Shown here: piece by piece, positions 24,626 through 32,110 of the stretch
Position numbering within the stretch: the stretch's first letter is position 1
How the letters are laid out: each line of letters opens with the position of its first letter
Assembly (NCBI RefSeq): GCF_001696615.3
Contig: NZ_CP032279.1
Span: forward strand, 3,534,001-3,598,000
DNA from: Acinetobacter sp. WCHAc010034
GTDB taxonomy: Bacteria; Pseudomonadota; Gammaproteobacteria; Pseudomonadales; Moraxellaceae
Length of the DNA stretch: 64,000 nt
Reading direction: 5' to 3'
The notes under the pieces: model-generated
The model's database searches: none
Told to the model about the DNA's origin: nothing
What the model saw: the letters and a program-made list of their open reading frames with translations, nothing else
Program-made: the position numbers and the translations under genes

Positions 24626-25519
24626 ATGTATCCGTTACTTACAAATGTCGTATGTCAATTTGAAGACCGCAATGGCAAGCCATTGGCTGGTGGTAAGGTT
24701 TTTACCTATGAAGCCAACACAACTACACCAAAGCTAACCTATGCAGATCCTGATGGCAAAGCTCCAAATACCAATCCTGTAATTTTGGATGAAGCAGGCC
24801 GCGCAAAAATTTACGCAGATACTGGTGCTTACCGCGTTCAGGTGTTTGATAAAAAAGGTGTATTAATTACCGACACAAATAAGATTTCACGCTATGTCAC
24901 AGCACTGGAGCTGGATGAGTTTAAGAATGATGTCCAGGATGGGTTGGATGAATTACATAATGTTCAAGAAACTCTGGAGACAGTAGCAAATAGTGTTATT
25001 GATGGGAAAAAAGACCAACCTGGGGGGCTGCCGGGTTTAAATGACAGCGCTTTGATTGATCCCGAAAGGTTGCCGAATGCCTCATTAACGGCTAAAGGAG
25101 CCGTTAAGCTCAATAGCACACTGGATAGTGATAGCAAGGAAGAGGCATTAACTGCGGAGATGGGTAAAAAGCTTAATGATGAAAAGTTGAGTAAATCTGA
25201 TTTAGGCAAAGGCGATGCGCCAATTTATGGCGTAAGGGCCTGGGTGAATTTTAACGGTGAAACTGGAGAAATCAGAGCTTCCGGGAATGTTAAATCAGTC
25301 ACTAAAAACGGCACGGGAAGTTATACGGTTGTTTTTAATAAAGAGATGGAAGACGCAAATTATGCTGTTACTACATCTGCCACAGCTCGCGGTGATGCTT
25401 CATCCTTAAATCTAGCAGCGCAATCAAAATCAGAGTTTACCCTTGTTGCGAGTTATGGCGGTGATAACACTGTTGGTAATTATAATCCGTTTTTTGCAAG
25501 TGTGGCTGTGTTTCGATAA
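24626..25519 (+). CDS. tail fibre protein
   Basis: A 297-residue fibre. Residues about 1-95 form a P22-tailspike-like head-binding domain (CQFEDRNGKPLAGGKVFTYEANTTTPKLTYADPDG). Residues 95-125 are coiled coil; about 140-180 carry a short tail-fibre repeat (LTAKGAVKLNSTLDSDSKEEALTA); the C-terminal knob (YGVRAWVNFNGETGEIRASGNV) is of the kind found on many phage fibre tips. No depolymerase domain is visible. It probably attaches to the tail and contacts the host surface. Confidence 0.82.
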   Translation: MYPLLTNVVCQFEDRNGKPLAGGKVFTYEANTTTPKLTYADPDGKAPNTNPVILDEAGRAKIYADTGAYRVQVFDKKGVLITDTNKISRYVTALELDEFKNDVQDGLDELHNVQETLETVANSVIDGKKDQPGGLPGLNDSALIDPERLPNASLTAKGAVKLNSTLDSDSKEEALTAEMGKKLNDEKLSKSDLGKGDAPIYGVRAWVNFNGETGEIRASGNVKSVTKNGTGSYTVVFNKEMEDANYAVTTSATARGDASSLNLAAQSKSEFTLVASYGGDNTVGNYNPFFASVAVFR

Positions 25520-25538
25520 AAATCAAAAGGAGAAGTGT

Positions 25539-26177
25539 ATGCCTCTGCTCACCCCGTTAGGCATTTTACGGCCATTTTTTACAGATGATTGCGGAAGGTT
25601 TTTATCTGGTGGTAAGGTTTTTACCTATGAAGAGAACAGCCTCACACCAAAAAACACCTTCACCAATCCAGACGGCAATACACCAAATACCAACCCAATT
25701 ATTTTGGATGGTGCCGGCAGCGCAGATATTTTTTTAAATGGCAACTACAGGTTTCAAATATTCAGCCGTAATGGGGTATTGGTTCGAGATATTAATAGCA
25801 TCAAAGAACTACATACAAAAGAAGAAGCTTTTCTTGAGCTAATGTCTTCAACTTCATTTGCTGAGCCAAGTCTTATTTTTGGATTATATGTTGCAGAAAA
25901 ATCTTTTGTATTTGCTAAAGATTATTCATTTACAGCATCACCTCATGTCGCATTTTCAGATACAAAACAGCCAATTAAAGTCGGTGTTTATAAAAATGAC
26001 AACCTGATCTGTGAAATTGATTTTTCAGAAAATTCAAGCGCATTTAATTTTTTGGAAGAGGTTTCTGTATTTGAAAAAGGGGATGTATTGAAACTCCAGC
26101 TTCTGAATTTTCATTACTCAGTGAAAAATATTGCAGTCACTTTAGTCGGTAAGTTCCCTATTTATACAGTGTGGTGA
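25539..26177 (+). CDS. second tail-fibre-like protein, duplicated head-binding domain
   Basis: A 212-residue protein. Residues 1-95 are a second copy of the upstream fibre's head-binding domain (SGGKVFTYEENSLTPKNTF; nucleotide identity is extended around GGTGGTAAGGTTTTTACC, at 24691 and 25609). Residues 95-212 are a short, AT-rich, unrelated C-terminal domain (FVFAKDYSFTASPHVAFSDT) with no known match. ATG 25539 follows AAAGGAGAAG. It may cap the tail or present an alternative receptor-binding tip. Confidence 0.68.
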   Translation: MPLLTPLGILRPFFTDDCGRFLSGGKVFTYEENSLTPKNTFTNPDGNTPNTNPIILDGAGSADIFLNGNYRFQIFSRNGVLVRDINSIKELHTKEEAFLELMSSTSFAEPSLIFGLYVAEKSFVFAKDYSFTASPHVAFSDTKQPIKVGVYKNDNLICEIDFSENSSAFNFLEEVSVFEKGDVLKLQLLNFHYSVKNIAVTLVGKFPIYTVW

Positions 26178-26179
26178 TC

Positions 26180-26608
26180 ATGCAAATCATAAATATATCG
26201 GCAATGAATCGCCCCGCAAGATCCCTCACAAGCTCCATGTTCCAGGCGCACCACTTCGAAGCAGTGCAGAGCAGCATCACAATCGAAGACGCGCACATGC
26301 GCGACATCATGCACCGCCAGCCGCTTGCAGAGGCTGTGCAGAGCACATTCGAAATCATGGATGCCAGCATTCGCGATTTGGTGCAGCGGATCAGCACCCA
26401 GTCTGAGTCTGTACAGAGCAGCATCACAATCGGGGATGCTCAAATTCGTGATCTGGTGCAGCGGATCGGCACTCAGCCTGAAGCTGTGGCCAGTTCTATA
26501 TCAATTACCGGCGCCAGCATTCGCGATGCACTTATCCGAAGCCCGGCGGACAAAGTCTCTGTTAAAAGCAATATCATTATTATGGATGCAATTTTAAATG
26601 AACGTTAA
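26180..26608 (+). CDS. tandem-repeat protein of the tail region, function unknown
   Basis: A 142-residue protein: after a 26-residue leader come four full and one partial repeat of 24-25 residues with consensus E-[AS]-V-Q-S-S-I-x-I-x-D-A-x-I-R-D-L-V-Q-R. Repeats start near residues 27, 51, 76, 101 and 126. Alternating hydrophobics suggest a stacked beta or beta-alpha solenoid. Repeats are visible also at DNA level (GCAGAGCAGCATCACAATC). The gene is GC-richer than the fibre gene before it and overlaps the next gene by 11 bases. Confidence 0.62.
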   Translation: MQIINISAMNRPARSLTSSMFQAHHFEAVQSSITIEDAHMRDIMHRQPLAEAVQSTFEIMDASIRDLVQRISTQSESVQSSITIGDAQIRDLVQRIGTQPEAVASSISITGASIRDALIRSPADKVSVKSNIIIMDAILNER

Positions 26609-27533
26609 TGCAACAATGAAAGTCGGCGCCCTTTTTAAGCTCGACGTGTACAAAGAAATTGGCGAAGCTCCGGTAAAATCTTTAGATTGGTTTGCAAACA
26701 CAATGCTGGATCAAGGATTGAAGCATTTGTCAGGAAACAGTGGTTATTCATTCGCAATAGGCTATGTTGCAGTAGGCTCCGGAACTTCAATTCCAGTTGC
26801 CTCGCAGACGGGGCTAGACACATACGTTGCATCTGCGAATACTGTTATCGCTAACGCTGGCGGACGCAATATGTCTGAGAAGTATGCGTTCGGGCGCAAA
26901 ACATTCCGCTTTGCGCGCGGCGCAGCGGCTGGCATTTTAGGAGAGCTGTGTCTTTGCGAACTGCTGTCTACAGGGCCAGATAAGATCTTTGCAATTAACC
27001 GAGGCAGGATCAAAGATGCACTCGGTGAACCGACGACGCTCGAAGTTCTATCTGATGAGTTTTTAGAAGTCACAGTAGAATTCAGAACATACTTTCAAGA
27101 AATCATATCAGGCACATTTAAACTGATGAAAGGCAGTGTTCAGGTTAGTGAGCATACGGTTACAGGCCGCTGCTGCCTCACTGGCGACCCGTCATCTTTT
27201 TATATTTCCCCATGTGCACTTGACTATAACCGCAGCTCCATCATTTCACCCAATCCGCTTCCGGCCGGAAATTCCGCTCAGCCATCTGGAGGTGAAGGGT
27301 TTGTTACAAAGCCCAGCTATGCTGACGGAAAAGTCTACGGCTCTATGCAAGTCGGTCTGGATTTTGGCAACGGTTATGATCATAAGTCATTCTTTGTTCC
27401 GATCTGCAATATTCTCAACGATGGCGCGAGCAACGGCTACATGTGGGAAATTACTCCGCCGATTCGCAAGACTGGCAGCCAGGAGATTACCTACAATTTA
27501 AACATTACGTGGCAGCGCTACGAGGGGGCTTAA
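26598..27533 (+). CDS. putative phage tail/structural protein
   Basis: A 311-residue protein with GYVAVGSGTSIP, ASANTVIANAGGRNMSEKYAFGRKTFRFARG, then a beta-rich C-terminal half (GTFKLMKGSVQVSEHTVTGRCCLTGDPS). The VGSG..P pattern recurs in phage fibre and baseplate-like proteins. It is co-transcribed with the repeat protein before it and the gene after it. Structural role is inferred from position. Confidence 0.5.
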   Translation: MNVNATMKVGALFKLDVYKEIGEAPVKSLDWFANTMLDQGLKHLSGNSGYSFAIGYVAVGSGTSIPVASQTGLDTYVASANTVIANAGGRNMSEKYAFGRKTFRFARGAAAGILGELCLCELLSTGPDKIFAINRGRIKDALGEPTTLEVLSDEFLEVTVEFRTYFQEIISGTFKLMKGSVQVSEHTVTGRCCLTGDPSSFYISPCALDYNRSSIISPNPLPAGNSAQPSGGEGFVTKPSYADGKVYGSMQVGLDFGNGYDHKSFFVPICNILNDGASNGYMWEITPPIRKTGSQEITYNLNITWQRYEGA

Positions 27534-27534
27534 T

Positions 27535-28113
27535 ATGCTGCCGGATGACGGTTTGACATTTTTAGCGGTCACAGATCAGTTTATGGTGCCGGCGCGCAAT
27601 GACCCGAATAGCGATTATGAATACGGATCAGCGGCAATTGGCGCGGCGGATGCCGGCAGGCTCAGTCATCTGTGGCATTCTGAGTATGACGGCAGCAAAC
27701 TTGAACTTGTGAATTCTGAAATGCGTTTTACGGCATTAGAGCTTGCTGATATAAGCTCGCACAGCTTTGCTTTTGATCAGAACATGCGGCCGGCGGTGGC
27801 GTATGTGCGGCATGGCCGGACAGCGCTGTGGTATCGCGATGCGGCTGCCGGCGAATATATCATCCGTACGTTCGGCGAGGGGTTTCATTCGCCGCAGCTG
27901 TCGCTGGATGACCCGCGCGAACAGCAGATCAGCCGCTCGGATATCATCCTGTCTTATGTTCGCAATGGCCTGCTGTGCTACAGGAGGCAAAGAGACCGTT
28001 ACTTGGTTGAGCATGTTTTAAGCGATGCAAAAAATCAGAAATTAACGCAGGCCGGCATGACACGGAACTTGCGCTGGCGATGGAGGCTGGTTTTTGACTG
28101 GCGCAATGAATAG
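27535..28113 (+). CDS. hypothetical protein of the tail module
   Basis: A 192-residue protein (MLPDDGLTFLAVTDQFMVPA ... HLWHSEYDGSKLELVNSEMRF ... YVRHGRTALWYRDAAAGEYIIRTFGEGFHSPQLSLDDPR ... RWRWRLVFDWRNE). The strand-turn pattern FAFDQNMRPAVAYVRHG is reminiscent of a beta-propeller blade. A GAGGGGG ribosome site precedes it and an intrinsic terminator ends the unit. No family recognised. Confidence 0.55.
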   Translation: MLPDDGLTFLAVTDQFMVPARNDPNSDYEYGSAAIGAADAGRLSHLWHSEYDGSKLELVNSEMRFTALELADISSHSFAFDQNMRPAVAYVRHGRTALWYRDAAAGEYIIRTFGEGFHSPQLSLDDPREQQISRSDIILSYVRNGLLCYRRQRDRYLVEHVLSDAKNQKLTQAGMTRNLRWRWRLVFDWRNE

Positions 28114-28134
28114 TCTGAATTTATAAATAAATCA

Positions 28135-28157
28135 AAAGCGCCAAAAGGCGCTTTTTT
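28135..28157 (+). terminator. intrinsic terminator before the lysis cassette
   Basis: AAAGCGCC (28135-28142) pairs with GGCGCTTT (28147-28154) around AAAA, followed by a T run. Confidence 0.82.
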
Positions 28158-28184
28158 ATTGCCAAAGAATTAAGGGGAAGCATC

Positions 28185-28466
28185 ATGCAGGAGCATGAAA
28201 AAAACTTAGTGTTAATCATTGTGATGGGGGCGTGTATTGGTTTTGCCAAACTGCTTGTGTCAGATGAAAAGCTGACATGGCGGCTTGCAATTGGCCGGAC
28301 AATCTTGGGGGCCGCAACGTCAACGATCGCTGGCGCAGTTGTACTGCAGATCCCAGACATCAATCCGCTTGCGCTAATTGCGCTTGCATCGGCGCTCGGA
28401 ATTTTGGGAAGCACATTCATTGAGTCCTGGCTTAAGCGCCAGGCAAACACATGGGGCATCAAATGA
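28185..28466 (+). CDS. putative holin, first of two
   Basis: A 93-residue membrane protein with three hydrophobic segments (about 7-25, 37-55, 61-78: LVLIIVMGACIGFAKLLV, ILGAATSTIAGAVVLQI, PLALIALASALGILGSTFI) and a charged C-terminus (ESWLKRQANTWGIK). Position just before a muramidase gene identifies it as a holin, which opens the inner membrane at lysis. It overlaps the next gene by 4 bases. Confidence 0.72.
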   Translation: MQEHEKNLVLIIVMGACIGFAKLLVSDEKLTWRLAIGRTILGAATSTIAGAVVLQIPDINPLALIALASALGILGSTFIESWLKRQANTWGIK

Positions 28467-28690
28467 AGTTAATTGATAATTGGAAACAGGGCTACAAGCT
28501 CAAATCAGTTCAAGTCGGCGCAGCAAGCGCCTTTTTTTATGCCCTGATTTTATTTTCAGAGCAATTCTTGAATGTATGGAATATGATTCCGCAGGAGCTT
28601 AAAAACAAGATTCCTGAAAACATCGCTGAATGGATCGGCATGTTCGTTGGCGTCTCAATAGTCTTGGCGCGTTTAAAAAAAGCAGCCTGA
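28463..28690 (+). CDS. holin-like protein (DUF7940-type)
   Basis: A 75-residue protein beginning MKLIDNWKQGYKLKSVQVGA, with one clear segment AAASAFFYALILFSEQFLNVW-like near 20-38 and a second hydrophobic stretch IAEWIGMFVGVSIVLARLKK. The opening 'LIDNW..YK..SVQ' and the closing basic residues resemble small holin-associated proteins. It starts with ATGA overlapping the holin stop, and may be a pinholin or antiholin; this cannot be decided by sequence. Confidence 0.62.
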   Translation: MKLIDNWKQGYKLKSVQVGAASAFFYALILFSEQFLNVWNMIPQELKNKIPENIAEWIGMFVGVSIVLARLKKAA

Positions 28691-28707
28691 GCTGCATGGG
28701 GATAAAG

Positions 28708-29295
28708 ATGAGTAAAAAACTGACTGATGCGCAAATAGGCGCTCAGGCTAAAGCGCTGGGCGTAGAAGCTGCCGCTTTAAAAGCGGTGCATGAGGTCGAG
28801 TGCCGGGGATCTGGATTTAATTCGGATGATACGCCTGTCATTCTCTTTGAGCGCCATGTAATGCGTCAACGCCTGATTGCTAATGGCCAATCAAAAACAG
28901 CTGATGTGATGATGGCCAAACGCCCGGATCTATGCAGCACATCTGCTGGCGGTTATGGCTTATATTCTGTGCAGCATGGCCGTTTGGCTGCCGCCACCGA
29001 ATATCACCGCGAATCGGCGCTGGAATCTGTAAGCTGGGGCCTTGGGCAGGTGATGGGCTATCACTGGAAATCGCTTGGCTATAAGTCGCTGCAGGCCTTT
29101 GTCAATGCGATGTACCAGGATGAGGCTTCACAGCTTGATGCAATGTGCCGTTATATCAAAGTGAATGGCCTGATCAATGCCCTGAAAAATAAGGACTGGA
29201 AGGCATTTGCATTAGGCTATAACGGCAAGGGATATGCAAAAAACAGCTATGACACCAAGCTGGCCAATGCTTATAAGAAGTGGGCGTCTAAGTGA
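28708..29295 (+). CDS. endolysin, N-acetylmuramidase family
   Basis: A 195-residue enzyme of the phage muramidase family (formerly DUF3380): AVHEVECRGSGF near residues 27-38 contains the probable catalytic Glu (29 or 31), followed by PVILFERHVMRQRL, SAGGYGLYSVQHGRLAAA, SALESVSWGLGQVMGYHWKSLGY and a C-terminal ALGYNGKGYAKNSYDTKLANAY. It cleaves peptidoglycan after the holin opens the membrane. ATG 28708 follows GGGGAT. No signal peptide, consistent with holin-dependent release. Confidence 0.85.
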   Translation: MSKKLTDAQIGAQAKALGVEAAALKAVHEVECRGSGFNSDDTPVILFERHVMRQRLIANGQSKTADVMMAKRPDLCSTSAGGYGLYSVQHGRLAAATEYHRESALESVSWGLGQVMGYHWKSLGYKSLQAFVNAMYQDEASQLDAMCRYIKVNGLINALKNKDWKAFALGYNGKGYAKNSYDTKLANAYKKWASK

Positions 29296-29305
29296 GGCTG
29301 GCTGC
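29278..29305 (+). repeat. 28-nt direct repeat, copy 1
   Basis: Spans the last codons of the endolysin and the start of the next tiny gene (AAGTGGGCG .. TAAGTGAGGCTGGCTGC). It matches 30301-30328 at 27 of 28 positions, 1,023 bases away in the same orientation. Confidence 0.75.
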
Positions 29306-29369
29306 TTTATTGCTGTGCATTCTGTTTTCAGGCTGCACAGCATATTCTATGTTAATATCCAGTCTGTAA
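29292..29369 (+). CDS. tiny lipoprotein (25 aa), possible spanin remnant
   Basis: A GTG-started frame overlapping the endolysin stop reads MRLAALLLCILFSGCTAYSM then LISSL. It is a lipoprotein signal (lipobox LFSGC) with almost no mature domain, the pattern of a truncated Rz1-like outer-membrane spanin. Its first codons are repeated at 30315. It could also be a short lysis lipoprotein that is still functional. Confidence 0.45.
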   Translation: MRLAALLLCILFSGCTAYSMLISSL

Positions 29370-29616
29370 TGGTCAAAATTATTACAGATTAGACATTTTA
29401 TTGGTGAGAATACAAATACTTTAATTGGGGTCTAACAAACGCATTTCGTATAACGCCCATTATGTTAAATAAAGATTTATAAAATAAATTTTTCCATCAT
29501 ATATGGAACTAAATATCCCAAATAGTACTTAAAGTCTTGTACTGTCAGTAGAGAGGAAAGACTTGATTTGATAGCCAATTTATAACTGGAATCTACAATG
29601 GGGAGTTGAATAAAAA

Positions 29617-29982
29617 ATGACTTACAAAAAAGGTCTATTGGTTTTATTTATATTCTTGGGTTTATCTACAAATTTTTATTTACGCTTAAATAAAAATAAT
29701 GAAAACTTTAATTTTATAAATGAAAAGGTCTGTGGCTTAGTTATAAGATTAGATGAAAGATATCAAAATAGAGGGGTTAGTTACTATTCAATTCAGCTTA
29801 GGTTAGAAAAATATGGATTTGTTTCTTATCGTACTGATGCAAACTTTAAAGATAATTTTTTTAATTTAGATTTTTCAAAACTAAAAAAAGATCAAAATAT
29901 TTGTTTTATAGTCAAAAAGCCAACTAATATTAAAAATTGGAATAATAAGTTTTCAATCCTAAAAATATTAAACGAAGAATAA
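29617..29982 (+). CDS. AT-rich cargo (moron) protein of unknown function
   Basis: A 121-residue protein. Residues 1-24 (MTYKKGLLVLFIFLGLSTNF) form a signal anchor or uncleaved signal peptide; the rest is Asn/Lys-rich with an exported-looking beta domain (VCGLVIRLDERYQNRGVSYYSIQLRLEKYGFVSYRTD). The gene and its flanks are much more AT-rich than the lysis and chromosomal genes around it, and it lies between two 28-nt direct repeats. This suggests separate acquisition. No family recognised. Confidence 0.6.
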   Translation: MTYKKGLLVLFIFLGLSTNFYLRLNKNNENFNFINEKVCGLVIRLDERYQNRGVSYYSIQLRLEKYGFVSYRTDANFKDNFFNLDFSKLKKDQNICFIVKKPTNIKNWNNKFSILKILNEE

Positions 29983-30150
29983 ATTTCTTTCATAAAAAAT
30001 AATCTATGAGATTAGAATCAATATAAAGACTACAGAAATAAATTTCACTCTAAGTTTTTTCCTAAAATTAACATAATACGCGTTATGCGCAATATATTTT
30101 TATTTAAATATAAATCAATAACTTAATAGCTAAAAAAAACCTAATCCTAA

Positions 30151-30328
30151 CCGGTTGGGCTTTTTAAAAGATTTTTCACGTTCCACGCCCAAATGGGGGA
30201 GATTTACCCCCGCTACATTGAAAACCTTGAGGTCCATGCGGAATGCGCCAGTAAAGTGAATGCTTGGATTGAAATTGGAGAAGCCCTCAAGTGAGAGCTG
30301 AAGTGGGCGGCTAAGTGAGGCTGGCTGC
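30151..30328 (+). pseudogene. decayed lysis-cassette 3' end
   Basis: A frame free of stops from 30151 ends at 30294 and encodes QMGEIYPRYIENLEVHAECA then SKVNAWIEIGEALK, which looks like the tail of a phage lysis protein (spanin type) but has no normal start; the only internal Met gives 33 residues. It is followed by bases 30301-30328, the second copy of the endolysin 3' end repeat. Together they look like the leftover end of a duplicated or replaced lysis cassette. Confidence 0.45.
30301..30328 (+). repeat. 28-nt direct repeat, copy 2
   Basis: Second copy of 29278-29305 with one mismatch (GGCGG for GGCGT). The translated end reads KWAAK-stop, like the endolysin end KWASK-stop. It may mark the end of prophage-derived sequence. 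Confidence 0.7.
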
Positions 30329-30579
30329 ACAGCGCACTCAATTTTAACAAAAGTGCATATTACTGTTTGCGTTCAGTGTGTGAATTTAAAAGCCATTGTT
30401 TTGAGTTTTTTTCTTATTTGGTCTTTCATACTTTTTTAGCACTCGATTTTAGATGGATGTTTTCATTGATTAACATGTCAAAATTGCTAAAATACGCAAC
30501 ACTTTAAAATACTGTTTTTCTAAAGTTTTGATAGAATTTTGATAGGCTATTTTTTAAATTTTTAAAAACAGTAACTTAC

Positions 30580-31086
30580 ATGCGGAAATTTTCAATGTTC
30601 AATATTTATTTAACAGATGTTCAAAAAAAGGTGCAGTTCAAGGATTATCCGGGTGAGCATCCTGTTAAATTTGTTCTAAGTTTTAAAAAAATTTTTCCAA
30701 GCGTGATGGAGCTGATGCTTCCGGTTTTGCCTGAAAATGAAAACTTGGAAGAAATGACTTGGGAATCAACCGCTAAAGATTTTGAAATTTTCAAGCTGCT
30801 GCTCAGCGGCTGGGGCGTGATTGAGCTGCGCTTAAATGCCATTGCGCAATTCAAAGACCGCAAATATGCAGATAATTTAGTCAAGCAGGCGCAGCAGAAG
30901 CGCAAGGACTTTTCTAAGGCGCAGCCGCTGCTTTCAACCGTAGACTTAGACTATCTGTTCATGCATGAAGTTCACGGCTTAATTGATGCCGAACTGGTTG
31001 AATTGGGCGAAAAATTCTATTTGCCGGCACTGCGTGACCTGTGGAAAGGCAAAGTTTCCGCAAAAGTGCTGCAGGCGACTTTCTAG
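30580..31086 (+). CDS. hypothetical protein
   Basis: A 168-residue, soluble, mostly helical protein (MRKFSMFNIYLTDVQKKVQF ... FKLLLSGWGVIELRLNAIAQFKDRKYADNLVKQAQQKRKDF ... PALRDLWKGKVSAKVLQATF). ATG 30580 and ATG 30595 are both possible; neither has a strong ribosome site. Base composition shifts back to that of the chromosome here, so it is taken as the first host gene right of the prophage. No domain recognised. The 297 bases after it (31087-31383) hold nothing I can identify. Confidence 0.6.
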   Translation: MRKFSMFNIYLTDVQKKVQFKDYPGEHPVKFVLSFKKIFPSVMELMLPVLPENENLEEMTWESTAKDFEIFKLLLSGWGVIELRLNAIAQFKDRKYADNLVKQAQQKRKDFSKAQPLLSTVDLDYLFMHEVHGLIDAELVELGEKFYLPALRDLWKGKVSAKVLQATF

Positions 31087-31383
31087 CTCCGCAAGGCATT
31101 AAAAAAATATCCCCGCCAGCTGCAGGCCGGCATCTGCATATTCTGCTGCGGATGCCTCGCAGCGGTTTAGGCCACATCCCGCCGCGCTATGCATTATTTA
31201 CAGAAGATTCAGACAGCTATTGCAGCGTGCCCAGCAGAGAAGCGCGTAAAAAAGTCAATTTAACGCTTTTAAAATATGTTTTTATAAACTATAGTGAAAA
31301 AGATAAAGTTGATTGATTTGCTTGGTATTTAATCAGATGCATGCTGTGCCTGCATCGCCAAGCGCAAAGTTTGAGACAGTAAT

Positions 31384-31839
31384 TTGTTTACACGCGGTGG
31401 ATTGCTGCTGGCAGCAGCGGCAATACTTTTACAGATCGCTGTATATTTGCAGCCGCTTTTACCGGAGCAGTATCATATTGCTCCGGTCTGCATGTCTATT
31501 ACGCACAATTTGCTGTCTATTTCCACTCATCATCAGCATGTGCAGGCTGCATCACTGCACAGCAGCCATGCAGAACACCGCGACTATCATCTGAATTTCC
31601 TCGATGGCTATAAGCTGTATCATCACGATGCAGATCACAATGAACACAATCACCAATGCCAGTACTGCACCGTTTACGGTGATTTAGTCATGCCTCCGGT
31701 TTTTGGCGTCGCAGAGGTTTTTGACCGCGTGCAGGTGCGCTTAATCGCCTTTGAGCAGGCGTTTAAGCATGTCTATTTTGCGCTGCAAAAGCTTTATCTT
31801 ATGCCCCAGGGAAGGGCGCCTCCAGCTGCTTTGTTCTAA
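31384..31839 (+). CDS. DUF2946-family membrane-anchored protein, His/Cys-rich
   Basis: A 151-residue protein. Residues about 5-22 (GLLLAAAAILLQIAVYL) form a membrane segment or signal anchor; then a His-rich stretch (THHQHV, HHDADHNEHNHQCQYCTVYGD) and a C-terminal hydrophobic segment, ending APPAALF. The CQYC motif and the ending fit DUF2946, a family seen near copper and oxidase genes, so metal handling is plausible. The start (TTG 31384) is uncertain. It precedes the cytochrome bd genes, possibly aiding heme-copper or metal homeostasis there. Confidence 0.6.
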   Translation: MFTRGGLLLAAAAILLQIAVYLQPLLPEQYHIAPVCMSITHNLLSISTHHQHVQAASLHSSHAEHRDYHLNFLDGYKLYHHDADHNEHNHQCQYCTVYGDLVMPPVFGVAEVFDRVQVRLIAFEQAFKHVYFALQKLYLMPQGRAPPAALF

Positions 31840-31849
31840 ATGATTTTGC

Positions 31850-31873
31850 GGCCTTATGCCTGTGCATAAGGCC
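31850..31873. terminator. hairpin between DUF2946 and the cyd operon
   Basis: GGCCTTATGC (31850-31859) pairs perfectly with GCATAAGGCC (31864-31873). No T run follows, so it may be a weak terminator or transcript-stabilising stem. Confidence 0.5.
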
Positions 31874-31900
31874 TTCAGAAAGTTTTAACAGAGACAGAAT

Positions 31901-32110
31901 ATGCATCAACTATTCATTTCCCACGCGATGGGGAAACAGACAGCCTATGCCTTGGATTTGGCCAGCAGGGCAGCGCGGGTTATCAAAATTCAACATACTT
32001 GCAGTTTTATGCAGGCTTATACTGTAAAAGCTTCAGTTCAAACAAATGCTGCTTCGCGCCTGGCGCAGCCGCAATCACCACTTTATAAAATGCTAAAGGT
32101 GATGTTATGA
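31901..32110 (+). CDS. possible small protein upstream of cydA (69 aa)
   Basis: MHQLFISHAMGKQTAYALDL leads into a basic, Ala/Ser-rich sequence (VKASVQTNAASRLAQPQSPLYKMLKVML). A GAGACAG ribosome site lies before ATG and its stop overlaps the cydA ATG by 4 bases, the usual sign of coupled translation. It lacks a recognised domain and could simply be a leader that couples cydA translation. Confidence 0.42.
   Translation: MHQLFISHAMGKQTAYALDLASRAARVIKIQHTCSFMQAYTVKASVQTNAASRLAQPQSPLYKMLKVML

Larger units (their letters stand above)
569..30345. mobile_element. P22-like prophage (boundaries approximate)
   Basis: A continuous run of phage genes in lambdoid order: repressor/Cro/CII, replication (DnaT-like and DnaB), Q-like late regulator, tRNA, DUF2280 small terminase, large terminase, P22-type portal, scaffold and coat, gp4- and gp10-like stabilisation proteins, ejection proteins, tail fibres, holin and endolysin. 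The head and neck gene order is that of short-tailed P22-like phages; no tail tube, tape measure or sheath gene is present. Missing from the window are integrase, excisionase, an N-like antiterminator and recombination genes, so the left arm is either lost or lies outside the window. No attL/attR duplication was found by eye. The limits given are those of the first and last phage-like sequences. Confidence 0.88.

Noticed and set aside
26240..26560. Tandem DNA repeats considered as a CRISPR array
   Set aside because: Units of 72-75 bases are in frame, translate to protein repeats and have no unique spacers.
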